A stretch of 64,000 nt of DNA from Branchiostoma floridae (taxonomy: Eukaryota; Chordata; Leptocardii; Amphioxiformes; Branchiostomatidae), in contig NC_049985.1 of NCBI RefSeq assembly GCF_000003815.2, positions 19,837,893 to 19,901,892 of the forward strand. Direction: 5' to 3'. The position numbers and the translations under genes were made by a program. Below, piece after piece: positions 46,983-56,423 of the stretch; within the stretch, counting starts at the first letter, position 1, and each line of letters begins with the position of its first letter. The notes below the pieces were generated by a model. That model ran no database searches. It saw only the letters and a list, made by a program, of their open reading frames with translations, and was not told the DNA's origin.

Positions 46983-47017
46983 TACATGGGGTTCTACTAT
47001 TAGTAGAACCCCATGTA
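46983..47017. repeat. Perfect 17-bp inverted repeat with 1-base loop
   Basis: TACATGGGGTTCTACTA, T, TAGTAGAACCCCATGTA. As DNA this would form a cruciform; as RNA, a very stable hairpin. It lies inside the 15.7-kb element. Confidence 0.9.
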
Positions 47018-48180
47018 ATAAGCCAAGTTATCAACCGGTTCCTGAACACTTGTATTGAACACTACCTTGTATCATGGCCTAAGTATGACATACAAATGTA
47101 AATGTTGAGACACACACACACATACTCATATTCACAAAAAGGCATACACACACATCCACACTCACATACACATTCACACTCATAATGCAACATGTAAACA
47201 AAAACATGCATTGATTTCTTTTCTAACAAAAGGGCTTAAAATATCCATAATATGAGGATAATATAGCAATGTGTATTTTGATCTGCTCTGCTTGGTTAAG
47301 TATATTGGTACCTATAGTAGTGAGTTTATCGCTGTCAAAATAACCGAGATTGGTGCTACCACCCCCTTCGTATTAGAAAAAAAAGACTTATCTAAGACAC
47401 AAATTGTTTCATTATTAAGTTGTAAATGCTTTTAAGTTTGCGGGAATTTAATTTTGCGGTAGCGGGAAAAAGGACTGTTCGCGGTGGTTTTAAGTTTGTA
47501 GTAGCACTATGCACTGTAGTCTCTAACTGCCATGGAAAAATGTTTGTGATGGTTTTAAGTTCCCGGTGAATGAAAAAAATTCCTCATTTACAGTTAGCAT
47601 GTTAACTCAATATTGATAATCAAAATCATTGTTTTATTTGCAAAGTCATGCCCAAAGCTAATGGCATACACAGTGAAAAAGTATGAGTAATTTAAGAATG
47701 GAGTACATAACACCAATGTCTTAATATAAAATCAATTATAAAATATAAGGCACTACATTTGATGTTGTGGGGGTTGAATTCTCGTTGAAGGCAATGGTTA
47801 TGAACTGTCTTCCGTACTGAATTATGAGTGAGTAGATAAAAATCAATGACAAATATAAATAAATAAAGAAAATATGGTGAATGTTTGAAAATTTGCTCTT
47901 TAAAATTTCTGGAAAAAGGTATTAGCCTGTTAGTGTTACTGCTACTGCTAGAGTCCTTCTAATAATGAATATACTATATAGTACACCAGCTGCAATGCAT
48001 TATTACACTGAAGGACTAGTCTAGTATTATACTCTGGATGAGAAACAGGCATACGCTAGGTACTCATTTCCACCTAAGTGAGTTTTGGGTTATAAGCCAA
48101 AGGGGTGACTCCACTTTTTAAACAAAAGTTACCATGATGTATCATGCTCAATTTTCTGAATATCAGGGATTCAATTTAAA

Positions 48181-48637
48181 AAATAATTGTTATTGTTATT
48201 GGGTGGGCCGACTACTCACTCTTTGCAGCCAGGGGCTGAATTGCGAGGAGCTTACAATAGGCAGGGCTAGATTGCAAGGCTCTGGAGCGAGCTGCCATTC
48301 GGCGCCACTCAGGTGATCTCAATACCACAGTAATTGTCCCAGGTGCGGCCAAGGTCCTGTAGGATTTGGACCACTCACACCGCACCATCGCACATGTTGC
48401 GGGTTCTTTAACGTGCCTGGGGTATGGCTCTCCCCAGACACGGGACCTCCATTTAACATCCTATCCGAGGGAGGGCCCTAGCTGAAGCTAGCTACTTATT
48501 TTCACCTGAGTAAAGTGGGGAAAGTCGTGTAAAGTGCCTTTCCCAAGGGCACAAGATCGGTGGCACGACATGCCGGAATTGAACCCGCAACCTCTCGGTG
48601 CAGATCCGGAAATGCTCCACTGCGCCACGCGGTCCCA
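48181..48637 (-). mobile_element. tRNA-derived SINE, near full length (minus strand)
   Basis: On the minus strand it begins GGGACCGCGTGGCGCAGTGG (A box), then GGTTGCGGGTTCAATTCCGG (B box), then the core CCCTTGGGAAAGGCACTTTA. It ends with an AATAAC-type tail at 48181-48200. The sequence ACAGTCTATTACT occurs twice just beyond its head (about 48639 and 48665). Related pieces lie at 4750, 24955 and 28270. Confidence 0.75.
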
Positions 48638-48712
48638 CACAGTCTATTACTAATTACTAATTTACAGTCTATTACTGGATCGGCAAGAATTTCTTACGAG
48701 TACGGCATGAAC

Positions 48713-48775
48713 TAAGGGTGGGTACCGGTACAGAAAATTCAGGACTGTCCAGGTCCAGTTCAGGTCCAGATAAAA
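48713..48775 (+). mobile_element. Truncated left end of the same hAT-type MITE
   Basis: TAAGGGTGGGTACCGGTAC followed by CAGGTCCAGTTCAGGTCC is the left end of the 24004 / 35624 family. It is cut off at 48776 by another inverted-repeat element. Confidence 0.75.
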
Positions 48776-48897
48776 TACAACACGGTGTATTCACCCTCGG
48801 TCCAAGCCCTCCCACAGATCGGATCGCCCGACGGTCGAAGGCGTCGGGCGATCCAACCCGCGGGTACCTTGGTTGATACGGAATACACCGTGTTGTA
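48776..48897. mobile_element. Short inverted-repeat element (TACAACACGGTGTATTC ends)
   Basis: 122 bp with ends TACAACACGGTGTATTC and GAATACACCGTGTTGTA, a perfect inverted pair. Inside is another perfect 13-bp inverted repeat, GGATCGCCCGACG / CGTCGGGCGATCC (48821-48833 and 48842-48854). The same family occurs at 46691-46808. Confidence 0.8.
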
Positions 48898-49899
48898 TTC
48901 TAATATTCTATTATATATATCCCACAATCAAACACCAAACAGCCCAAACATCACAGCAGAGCATCCAGTTGTGTCACTGTTGACGTGCCTTTTTTTACCT
49001 CCTTGATTTTACCAATTGAGATACTAAAGTGAGTCTCCAAGCAGACATATTGCTGGATGAAAAAGAGAAAGACTTACTAGCCAGATAGGGATAAATACTA
49101 GTAAGTTGCCATGGCATTTCAGTCAGTAATGTGCAATCTACCCAGCTATCACAGTCACAAGCTCAGTACACCTTTAGCCACCTGACTCCTATTTGTTCAA
49201 TATCTACAGTTTTTCCAGCGACCTCTGGAGTCTGTTAGAGACTAATACTTAGTACTACTCATACTATTATGTATCACGGTACAAGCAACGTTACACTGTA
49301 TAATTTTAAAATTATTATAGTGACCGCTGTCAGTATATCCAAGGAGGTAATAGTATATCCTGTACCCTGAAGGCTTACAAATTGTCCTTGTAACCTCGGA
49401 TTTTCAAAACAAATGCAAGTACCATTGTCATGAGAAAACTGGGCCCTAGAACCTATCATGTAACGTTATAATGTACCTGCAACAGTAGAAAATTATTAAT
49501 TACGTGGAAACAAGGTGGAAATTTTCAAGGAGGTCGGAGAGACCTCCGGGGTGAAAAATTATTCTACCTGTTTGGAATGGATTATGATTTTTCTATGGGT
49601 CATTCATAATCATGAGATACAAAAACGATACCTTGATGTATTAGACCTACCTGTAGATTGGGTTACGTGGAATAAATACGTCCAGTAAGGCACATTTCCA
49701 GGCGTGTACGTGTATAATGGTCAGACATCGAAGTTAGGGCTGCCCATTGACAAGCATGTTGAAATACACTGAATGAAGGCTTCAAAAAAGTACTAACCCA
49801 TAGTTCAATCTTTAAAATTCTTCTCCACCAGAAAGTCACTTGGGTCTAGTTTATAAGCATTCAAAGAAAACAGAGGGTTGTTTGGCTCATTCTCGGAGA

Positions 49900-50190
49900 A
49901 AAGCTCGCTCTATGAAAGAAACCTCACCTTTGACCCATTTTCCCTCCTGATACAACCGGTAGCACCCTATAACTAAAACCTGTCCTTACACCAGCTGAAC
50001 TGCTGAACTGAACAAATTTTGACCCAAACAGGAAAGCTTAGACCCTACCTGTCTCTTCTAACTCAAAAAGTCTCCAGATTGGGCAAAAATTTTCAAGGAA
50101 AAGAAGGATTTTCAAGGATTTTAAGTCACACCCAAATCGTCTTCCCATTTTTTGCCCTCTACCGCGCAACGCAACTCTGACGTCAGCCCT
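49900..50190 (+). repeat. Interspersed repeat shared with 10330-10625
   Basis: CACCTTTGACCC, GAAAGCTTAGACCCTACCTG and GCAACGCAACTCTGACGTC in the order of the 10-kb copy. It lies just inside the right end of the 15.7-kb element. Confidence 0.6.
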
Positions 50191-50444
50191 AATCTCGGCC
50201 CATTCGATAATCTGTGGAGGGCGCCATCTTGGATTAGCCTTCAGTCATTCCCATGACGCACCGCGCCTGTCCGCTCCGCGTTCATCACTGCAGGCCGTAC
50301 GTGCTTGGCGTTGTCCTCGACACAGCACTGCTGATAACGCAGGCTATCCTAGGATGAAAGGATAAGGTCCTACCGCAGCAACGACTGCCCAACGCCGACC
50401 TTAGTTATACAGTTATTTCTGTTAACGCTATGTGTATGGGGTGC

Positions 50445-50449
50445 AGTTC
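50445..50449. repeat. Right target-site duplication AGTTC
   Basis: Direct repeat flanking the right end of the 15.7-kb element; it pairs with 34724-34728. Confidence 0.7.
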
Positions 50450-51760
50450 GCTTAAACTGCGAGGATTCAAAAATTAAACATGTCGTATGTTCAACACAAA
50501 TACGCAGCATTTCATACACGTTTTGGCTACATATAAGCTAAGCGGGGGAGGTCTCCCCTAGTTCGCTTAAACTGCGCGGATTCAAAGGTTAAACATTCGT
50601 ATGTTCAACAGAAATACGCAGCATTTCATATACGTTTGGGCAACATATAAGCTAAACGGGGAGGTCTCCCCTAGTTCGCTTAAACTGCGCGAATTCAAAG
50701 ATTAAACATGTCGTATGTTCAACAGAAATAAGCAGTTATTTCATATACGTTTGGGCAACATATAAGCTAAACGGGGGAGGTCTCCCCTAGTTCACTTAAA
50801 TTGCGCGGATGCAAAGGTTAAACATGTCGTATGTTTTACAGAAATGCCTAGCATTTCATATACGTTTTGGCAACATATAAGCTAAACGGGGGGGAGGTCT
50901 CCCCTAATTCGCTTAAATTGCGCGGATGCAAAGGTTAAACATGTCGTATGTGTAACAGAAATACGCAGCATTTCATATACATTTTGGCAACATATAACCT
51001 AAACGGGCAGTCTCCCCTAGTTCGCTTAAATTGCGCGGATGCAAAGGTTAAACATGTCGTATGTTCAACAGAAATACACAGCATTTCAAATACTTTTTGG
51101 CAACATATAAGCTAAACGGGGAGGTCTCCCCTAGTTCGCTTAAACTGCGCGGATTCAAAGATTAAACATGCCGTATGTTCAACAGAAATACGCAGCATTT
51201 CATATACGTTTGGGCAACATATAAGCTAAACGGGGGAGGTCTCCCCTAGTTCGCTTAAACTGCGCGAATTCAAAGATTAAACATGTCATATGTTCAACAG
51301 AAATACGCAGCATTTCATATACGTTTGGGCAACATATAAGCTAAACGGGGGAGGTCTCCCCTAGTTCGCTTAAATTGCGCGGATGCAAAGGTTAAACATG
51401 TCGTATGTTCAACAGAAATACACAGCATTTCAAAGACTTTTTGGCAACATATAAGCTAAACAGGGAGGTCTCCCCTAGTTCGCTTAAACTGCGCGGATTC
51501 AAAAATTAAACATGTCGTATGTTCAACAGAAATACGCAGCATTTCATATACGTTTTAATTTTCAATTGGGCAACATATAAGCTTAACGGGGGAGGTCTCC
51601 CCTAGTTCGCTTAAACTGCGCGGATTCAAAGGTTAAACATGTCGTATGTTTTACAGAAATACCTAGCATTACATATACGTTTTGGCATCATATAAGCCAA
51701 ACGGGGGAGGTTTCCCCTTCTTTGCGTAAACGGCTGTTCGAAATAGATTATACATGCCGT
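50445..51760 (+). repeat. Satellite array, right part (~114-bp unit)
   Basis: About eleven units of the same ~114-bp repeat, in the same orientation as 33815-34728. A three-unit block at about 50965-51250 closely matches 34440-34728, including the variants ATGCAAAGG, CAAATACTTTTTGG and CATGCCGTATG, which shows higher-order repetition. The last units degrade after 51700. Confidence 0.85.
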
Positions 51761-53620
51761 ATATTCAACAGGTAAGCGCCACATTTCATATAACGTAAGG
51801 GAGCGCTTATAAGCTTAACTTGAGAGGGCTGCCCTTGTGCACAGAAAGATTGAATGCATCATATGCTTTCGGAAAAGTTAAAAAAGAAGATTATTGTACT
51901 TGACCTTGCTGAGGTATTAACATAACATTTTGTACCAGAAAACGCAATTGTCAGTTATGACTGTAAATCTTGCAACTGTTATAAAATAGATGCTTTATCT
52001 TACACCAAACAAAGGCTTATTATATTTGACATATTCGAGGTAAGTTTTGTTAACATATTTTGTAACAGAGAAACAGTACTTGTCAGTTTTGACAGAAAAT
52101 ATCACCATAGTAGTAAAACAGGAAAACGGAGTATCTTTATAACTTTTTGAGACATTTAAGTTGTCTTTTCGGCATACTAAAGTACATTGTAAAATGTACG
52201 GAAAGAAACACGACATATTAAGTTACATTTACAAACGCTGAAATCTTACGTAAAGGCCAGATGTATGTTTCCGATGCCTTTAATAGATCTTAAAATCTGC
52301 TGAAATATCTCTCCGCCTTTAAGGGATTTATACGTAGGTCTGAAACTTTGCTTAAATACGTGTTTTCGTGCTGTGGCTAGTTATCATAAAAAATCGATGA
52401 CACATCAAGCTTGAAAATGACGCGGTCGTTATGAGCAGTGAGTTAGTCCTGTGCGGTGACAATTTTTGGCGGTCGTGGTCGTGCTGGCCAGGTAGTCATC
52501 ATGAATTGAAAAGGTTGCTTAATGATTACGTCAACTGGGAAAATTTGGGGTACCATGAAAAAGCGGTCGTAATGACCAGGTGTCGGCATGAAGGGGTGGT
52601 TGCTTGGACAGGTTTTAATGTAGCACAACATAGCAAAATCGTGTCTTTACTCATTGTCCATATACGTGCCAAATCGAAAAGGGATGGAGGTCAGAGGTAA
52701 GACAATTTTCTTGCACAGTACTAGTGTTTGAATGTCTGTGTGAATGAAGTGTTTTTGACGTCCAGTGGGTGTGCGTTCAAGTTTCTGCACCTCTGTCTGC
52801 AAATGTTCGTTTATCAAATTCTATGATAACTTTAGGAATTCGCAAATACTGATTCAACAATGTCGGATTGTACAACTATGAGATTATGAGGCACTGCTAA
52901 AGACTTTTAAGTAGTACTACTCAGGTAACAGATTATACATTGACTAATGTGTAATAGTGTCACCGACCAAGGCCCGGGTGACTTAACCTAATATGGACAT
53001 ATATTCTATTTTAATGTTTGCACATATTCTACATGTCTGAAACTGGACCGTACATTTTGTCCATTTTATACATGCAGCTACTAAAAGGAACTTTTATTTG
53101 AAACAAACAAAACGGAAAGAAAGATAACAAGGGCCCTTACTTATCTCCTTCATGTATGTACATTGTCTCATTTACCATTTAGGTAAAATAGTAAAATGCT
53201 ATATAAAGAACTTATATATGATCATACAAACACAGTTGAGGCTGTTTTGCAGTTCAAAATCTTACTCAAAAAATTACAAAAGGTTTGAATATACATGTTA
53301 GAAATTGTAGATCTTATCGCGTTAAATAAATTTATAGATTTGTTATCACTCTAAGAATTACAGGAATAGAAGAGTTGGAAAACGCACTAAAATCTAATAT
53401 TTCTTTTACTCATTGTAACAAGTTTCTTTTACCACTATTTGAAACACAAGAGCATCAGTTTGATCCGGATGTCTATCTGGGAAAACTAAATGAGAGCTGA
53501 TTTTAAAATAAGTTTCGTCTGTTTGCCTCATTGACCTCGTCTTCGATCTATCATGGCCGCCGCGTGAGAAGGGGGTATAGGAAAGCCTAGTGTAACCTAT
53601 TTGTTTTATTTTCCCTAGTA
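51760..53620. other. Stretch without a recognised gene
   Basis: 51800-52400 resembles the 31.6-32.7 kb repeats in style (TTTACGTAAGG, TTTAAGTTGTC). 52440-52600 has TGGTCGTAATGACCAGG-type repeat text, also seen near 18760. The 89-codon frame at 52431 is not convincing. Confidence 0.45.
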
Positions 53621-53624
53621 GTCA

Positions 53625-53925
53625 CGTGTATACGTTGCACATGGAAACGACGGGGCGTGCAGGTGGTTGAAACAGTCCGCAATTAAAAATCTACTTCTTA
53701 CGTACCTTTTGAAAAGCTAGGATTAACCCATTTTTGACAAAATTGTCTGCTCTACTACCTTTCAAAAACGTGCCTAGTGCAGTGAACGTTTGCGCTAACA
53801 TAACGGGAAGACATTTGTATCTGTTGCATATCAAAACGACGGGTGATACAGCTGGCAGGAACAGTGCGCAATTAAAATGGTCCCTTTTGTCAAGCTCAGA
53901 TTAACCCGTTTTTCAAGAAAATTGT
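53625..53925 (+). promoter_or_regulatory. Tandemly duplicated upstream segment of the type II membrane protein gene
   Basis: Two diverged copies of a ~110-130-bp sequence lie about 180 bp apart (around 53635-53757 and 53815-53925). Shared blocks are AACGACGGG, CAGTSCGCAATTAAAA, AGGATTAACCC / AGATTAACCC and AAAATTGTCTGCT. Lying just before the first exon, they may duplicate a promoter or 5' UTR. No TATA box is obvious. Function is inference. Confidence 0.35.
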
Positions 53926-54053
53926 CTGCTACCAAAAAAAGAAAAGCGGTGCGTATTGCGCGGTGTGTCTCATGTCTGCACATTCATGTGTTATATAAAG
54001 ACGGAACGGGTCCTGATATTACTAGCGGTGTCTTTGTATACCTAACCGTTGAA

Positions 54054-54456
54054 ATGTACAGCGAAGAACAGCCTGTCCACACCTCAGTCTTGGGATCTGG
54101 CCACGTTAGATCCATCGGGCCGTTGTCCCAATCGTCTCCTGTACGCCCTGGTGGTTCGAGCGGACGAGTCCAGCAAGATGACGACGCTTCTGAAGTGAGT
54201 CAAGAGGGGCAACAGTCGTCTTCAGATCCGTACAAGGAAGCCGAAAGAGTTTACTATACAATAAACAATACTTCAGATCCGTACCAAGAAGCGGAGAGAG
54301 TCTACTATACAATACAGCCACAGAATCCCTCACGGCTTCAAAGCGGAGATGGGCTGCTGCAAACGACTACAGAGGAAGAGTCACCCCAGGAAGGGGTTGA
54401 TGAAGCAAAGACCAGACGTGATTTCAACTTACGTTACGCCAAGGACATGTCTGCAG
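54054..54456 (+). CDS. Type II membrane protein, exon 1: cytoplasmic tail with duplicated tyrosine motif
   Basis: I place the start at ATG 54054 (MYSEEQPVHTSV). The frame is open further upstream, but that part is basic, lacks a good start and overlaps a duplicated promoter-like sequence. The 134 codons give a hydrophilic, Ser/Gln/Glu-rich tail. A 17-residue unit, S-D-P-Y-[KQ]-E-A-E-R-V-Y-Y-T-I followed by a short linker, occurs twice (about 54225-54325). Each unit offers YxxA and YxxI tyrosine motifs. The exon ends GCA-G with donor GTAGTG at 54457 (phase 1), compatible with the transmembrane exon at 62926. Unspliced, the frame stops at 54473. Tyrosine-based signalling or endocytosis is inference. 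Family unknown; type II lectin-like receptors of lancelets have similar layouts. Confidence 0.6.
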
Positions 54457-54889
54457 GTAGTGTGTTCTTCTAAATATTTCTCTCGGTCTCTCTCTCTCAC
54501 TTTGTCATTCATTCTTTCTTTTTCGTTCTTTTACATTATTCCTCCATCTTGGGAAAGCATATAAAATCACTTAGTAACTTACAATGAAATGTTAATACAT
54601 GCAACTTATACAAGTTATAATTACTTATATGCAACACAATTATATAAGTGATTAATAATAGTAATACATTAAAGTTGTAACGATTAAAGCTCTCTTACTC
54701 TTTTCAACCCCGCCTCATGTACATGCTTCTGTTTGCATGCTGTTTTCTGCTAAAATTCCATTCTAGAGTCTTTCCATATAATGTGCTTTAAAGCCATGGT
54801 CGCTAAAGTCGCTTTATAATTCTAGCCACTGCGAGGATGAACTGTTCCCATCGCTCTGCTTCTACTTCCTCTTCATCTACCTCTGCCCC

Positions 54890-55487
54890 TTAGACAATTT
54901 CGACTTGTCTCTCATCAAGTTGTTGGAACACTCTCATAGCAACATTAACACCAAGTCTGTCTGTTATCTCATTTGCTATATCAGATCTGATGCTGTTAAA
55001 TGTAGTGCGTTCAGCTACCAAGTGCCCTACAATATCCTGAGTCATTTTGTCAGATGTTGGGCACAGTCTGTTGTATTGCTTTACTGGAGCAGTGCTTAGA
55101 TGTATGAGGTTTTGCAGGTTACCTCTGTGTTCAGGTTTCATCAGCGTATAGTTTTTTGTTGTTGCCAATATCGTGCTGGCTATTTGGGTGACCACGGCTA
55201 CTTCCGGGATTGTGGATGCTCCCATTTTCCACCTACTTGTCAAAAGTGCTGCTGTGGGAAGCTAATTTACCTTCTTTTCCAAAAACACCACGCACATGTT
55301 TGTTTTTTTCCGGGGCGTATTGAATCATCCGTTTTCTCCCATATTCAAGTATTTCACCTATCAGTTTTTCTAGCCCCGTCCTGGTGCTTGCAAGTAGACA
55401 TAACATCAGCCGGTGCAGGTGATTCACAGTAAGTCTCACCCATACATACGCCACCACCCAGGGCTTGCGAACTCCCGATTTGCCCAA
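54890..55487 (-). pseudogene. Unidentified coding-like remnant, probably of a transposable element
   Basis: Two minus-strand frames abut: 55487-55233 (HLHRLMLCLLASTRTGLEKL, KHVRGVFGKEGK) and 55243-54890 (LATTKNYTLMKPEHRGNLQN, RLGVNVAMRVFQQLDERQ). They overlap by a few bases and look like one protein with a frameshift. The charged, helix-rich sequence is more protein-like than its surroundings. Family unknown. Confidence 0.35.
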
Positions 55488-55589
55488 ACTCGCGAAATTA
55501 AGTGCTCACGAACGGTGTGCATTTGCTTCAATACTCTCCATAATTAGTCTGTGACCAGAACCTCTGGTCGACAGACTTTTAGTTTTGTC

Positions 55590-56235
55590 TGGTTTTCGCG
55601 CGTTCGCAGCTGTATCTATATGTTCCCATTGTCTGAATTCTATGTGGTTTGGCAGGTCCTCTGTACTGTGGTTGACGATGATGCACGTGGATTTTTTTTG
55701 GCGGCAGGTGGTTTTATTATGGATGTTATAAAAATAACACCCCTACAAAATGTTCATCTTCCGGTGTATTGGTCCAGATTCCCTGTATGTGGGTCATGCG
55801 GTAATTGATATTGTCAAGCAGATACGTGGTTTTACCTGATCGTCAAAGTTAAGTCGCGTTCGCACCTATAACTGCATGTTCCCGTTGTCGCATACGTACG
55901 TTGTTTGGCAAGTCCTCTGCACTGAGGTTGACGATGATGCACGTTGTTTTTTTTCGCGGCTGATGGTTGTATTATGGATGTATAAAAATATCACCCCTAC
56001 AATTAGTTCGTCTTGTGGTGTTTTGGTCCAGAGCCGCTTTGTGTGAGCCTTGCCATAATGAAATATTGCAAGCAGATGCGTCATGTTTTCTTGTCGTCAA
56101 ACGCGCGTTCGCACATGTATCTGTAGTTTCCGTTGTCGTATACGTTTGTGGTTTGGCACTGCCAGGTTCTCTGCACAGTGTTAGACGATGACGCACGGTG
56201 TTTTTTTGTCGCGCTAGTTGCTTTCATTATGGATG
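55590..56235 (+). repeat. Tandem repeat, ~240-280-bp unit (three copies)
   Basis: Each unit holds CGCGYGTTCGCA, TGTATCTRTA-like text, GTGGTTTGGCAGGTCCTCTG, TTGACGATGATGCACG and ATTATGGATGT. Copies start near 55595, 55857 and 56098, with a further partial copy at 57390-57560. Confidence 0.8.
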
Positions 56236-56244
56236 TAATAATTA

Positions 56245-56423
56245 AGGGTTAATGACCCGCCCCGAGGTGTATATGGTGTCATAACGCCTGGTCCTTTGCT
56301 ATAACCACCGAATAAAACCACCGAGTGAGCGAAGCGAACGAGGTGGTTTTATTCGGTGGTTATAGCAAAGGACTAGGCGTTATGACACCATATATACCGA
56401 GGAACAGGTGGGTCATTAACCCT
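56245..56423. mobile_element. Long near-perfect hairpin element (179 bp)
   Basis: Arms of about 80 bp: AGGGTTAATGACCCGC ... ATAACGCCTGGTCC, then TTGCTATAACCACCGAATAA, are mirrored to the right, with GAGTGAGCGAAGCGAAC in the centre. The flanks are ATTA on both sides (56241-56244, 56424-56427), a possible 4-bp target duplication. The central GAACGAGGTGGTTTTATT also appears near 20680, at the start of the LINE remnant. Confidence 0.8.

Larger units (their letters stand above)
34729..50444. mobile_element. 15.7-kb element with identical ~99-bp terminal inverted repeats inserted in a satellite array
   Basis: The left end GCACCCCATACACATAG... (34729 to about 34828) is the exact reverse complement, base for base as far as I compared (~99 bp), of the right end at about 50346-50444. 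Weaker inverted similarity continues inward for some 60 more bases. The 5 bases before the left end (AGTTC, 34724-34728) recur directly after the right end (50445-50449). Deleting the block and one AGTTC leaves CCTAGTTCGCTTAAACTGC, the normal sequence of the flanking satellite unit. This is strong structural evidence for a transposition event. No transposase was recognised, so it is either non-autonomous or of an unfamiliar type. Confidence 0.75.

Noticed and set aside
48560-48640. A functional tRNA gene at 48.6 kb (minus)
   Set aside because: The A and B boxes are present, but acceptor pairing is not convincing and a SINE body follows, so it is a SINE head.
34729-50444. Calling the 15.7-kb block a Polinton/Maverick or a ProtoRAG element
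   Set aside because: No polymerase, integrase, capsid or RAG-like frame is visible, and the termini or duplication length do not match those groups.
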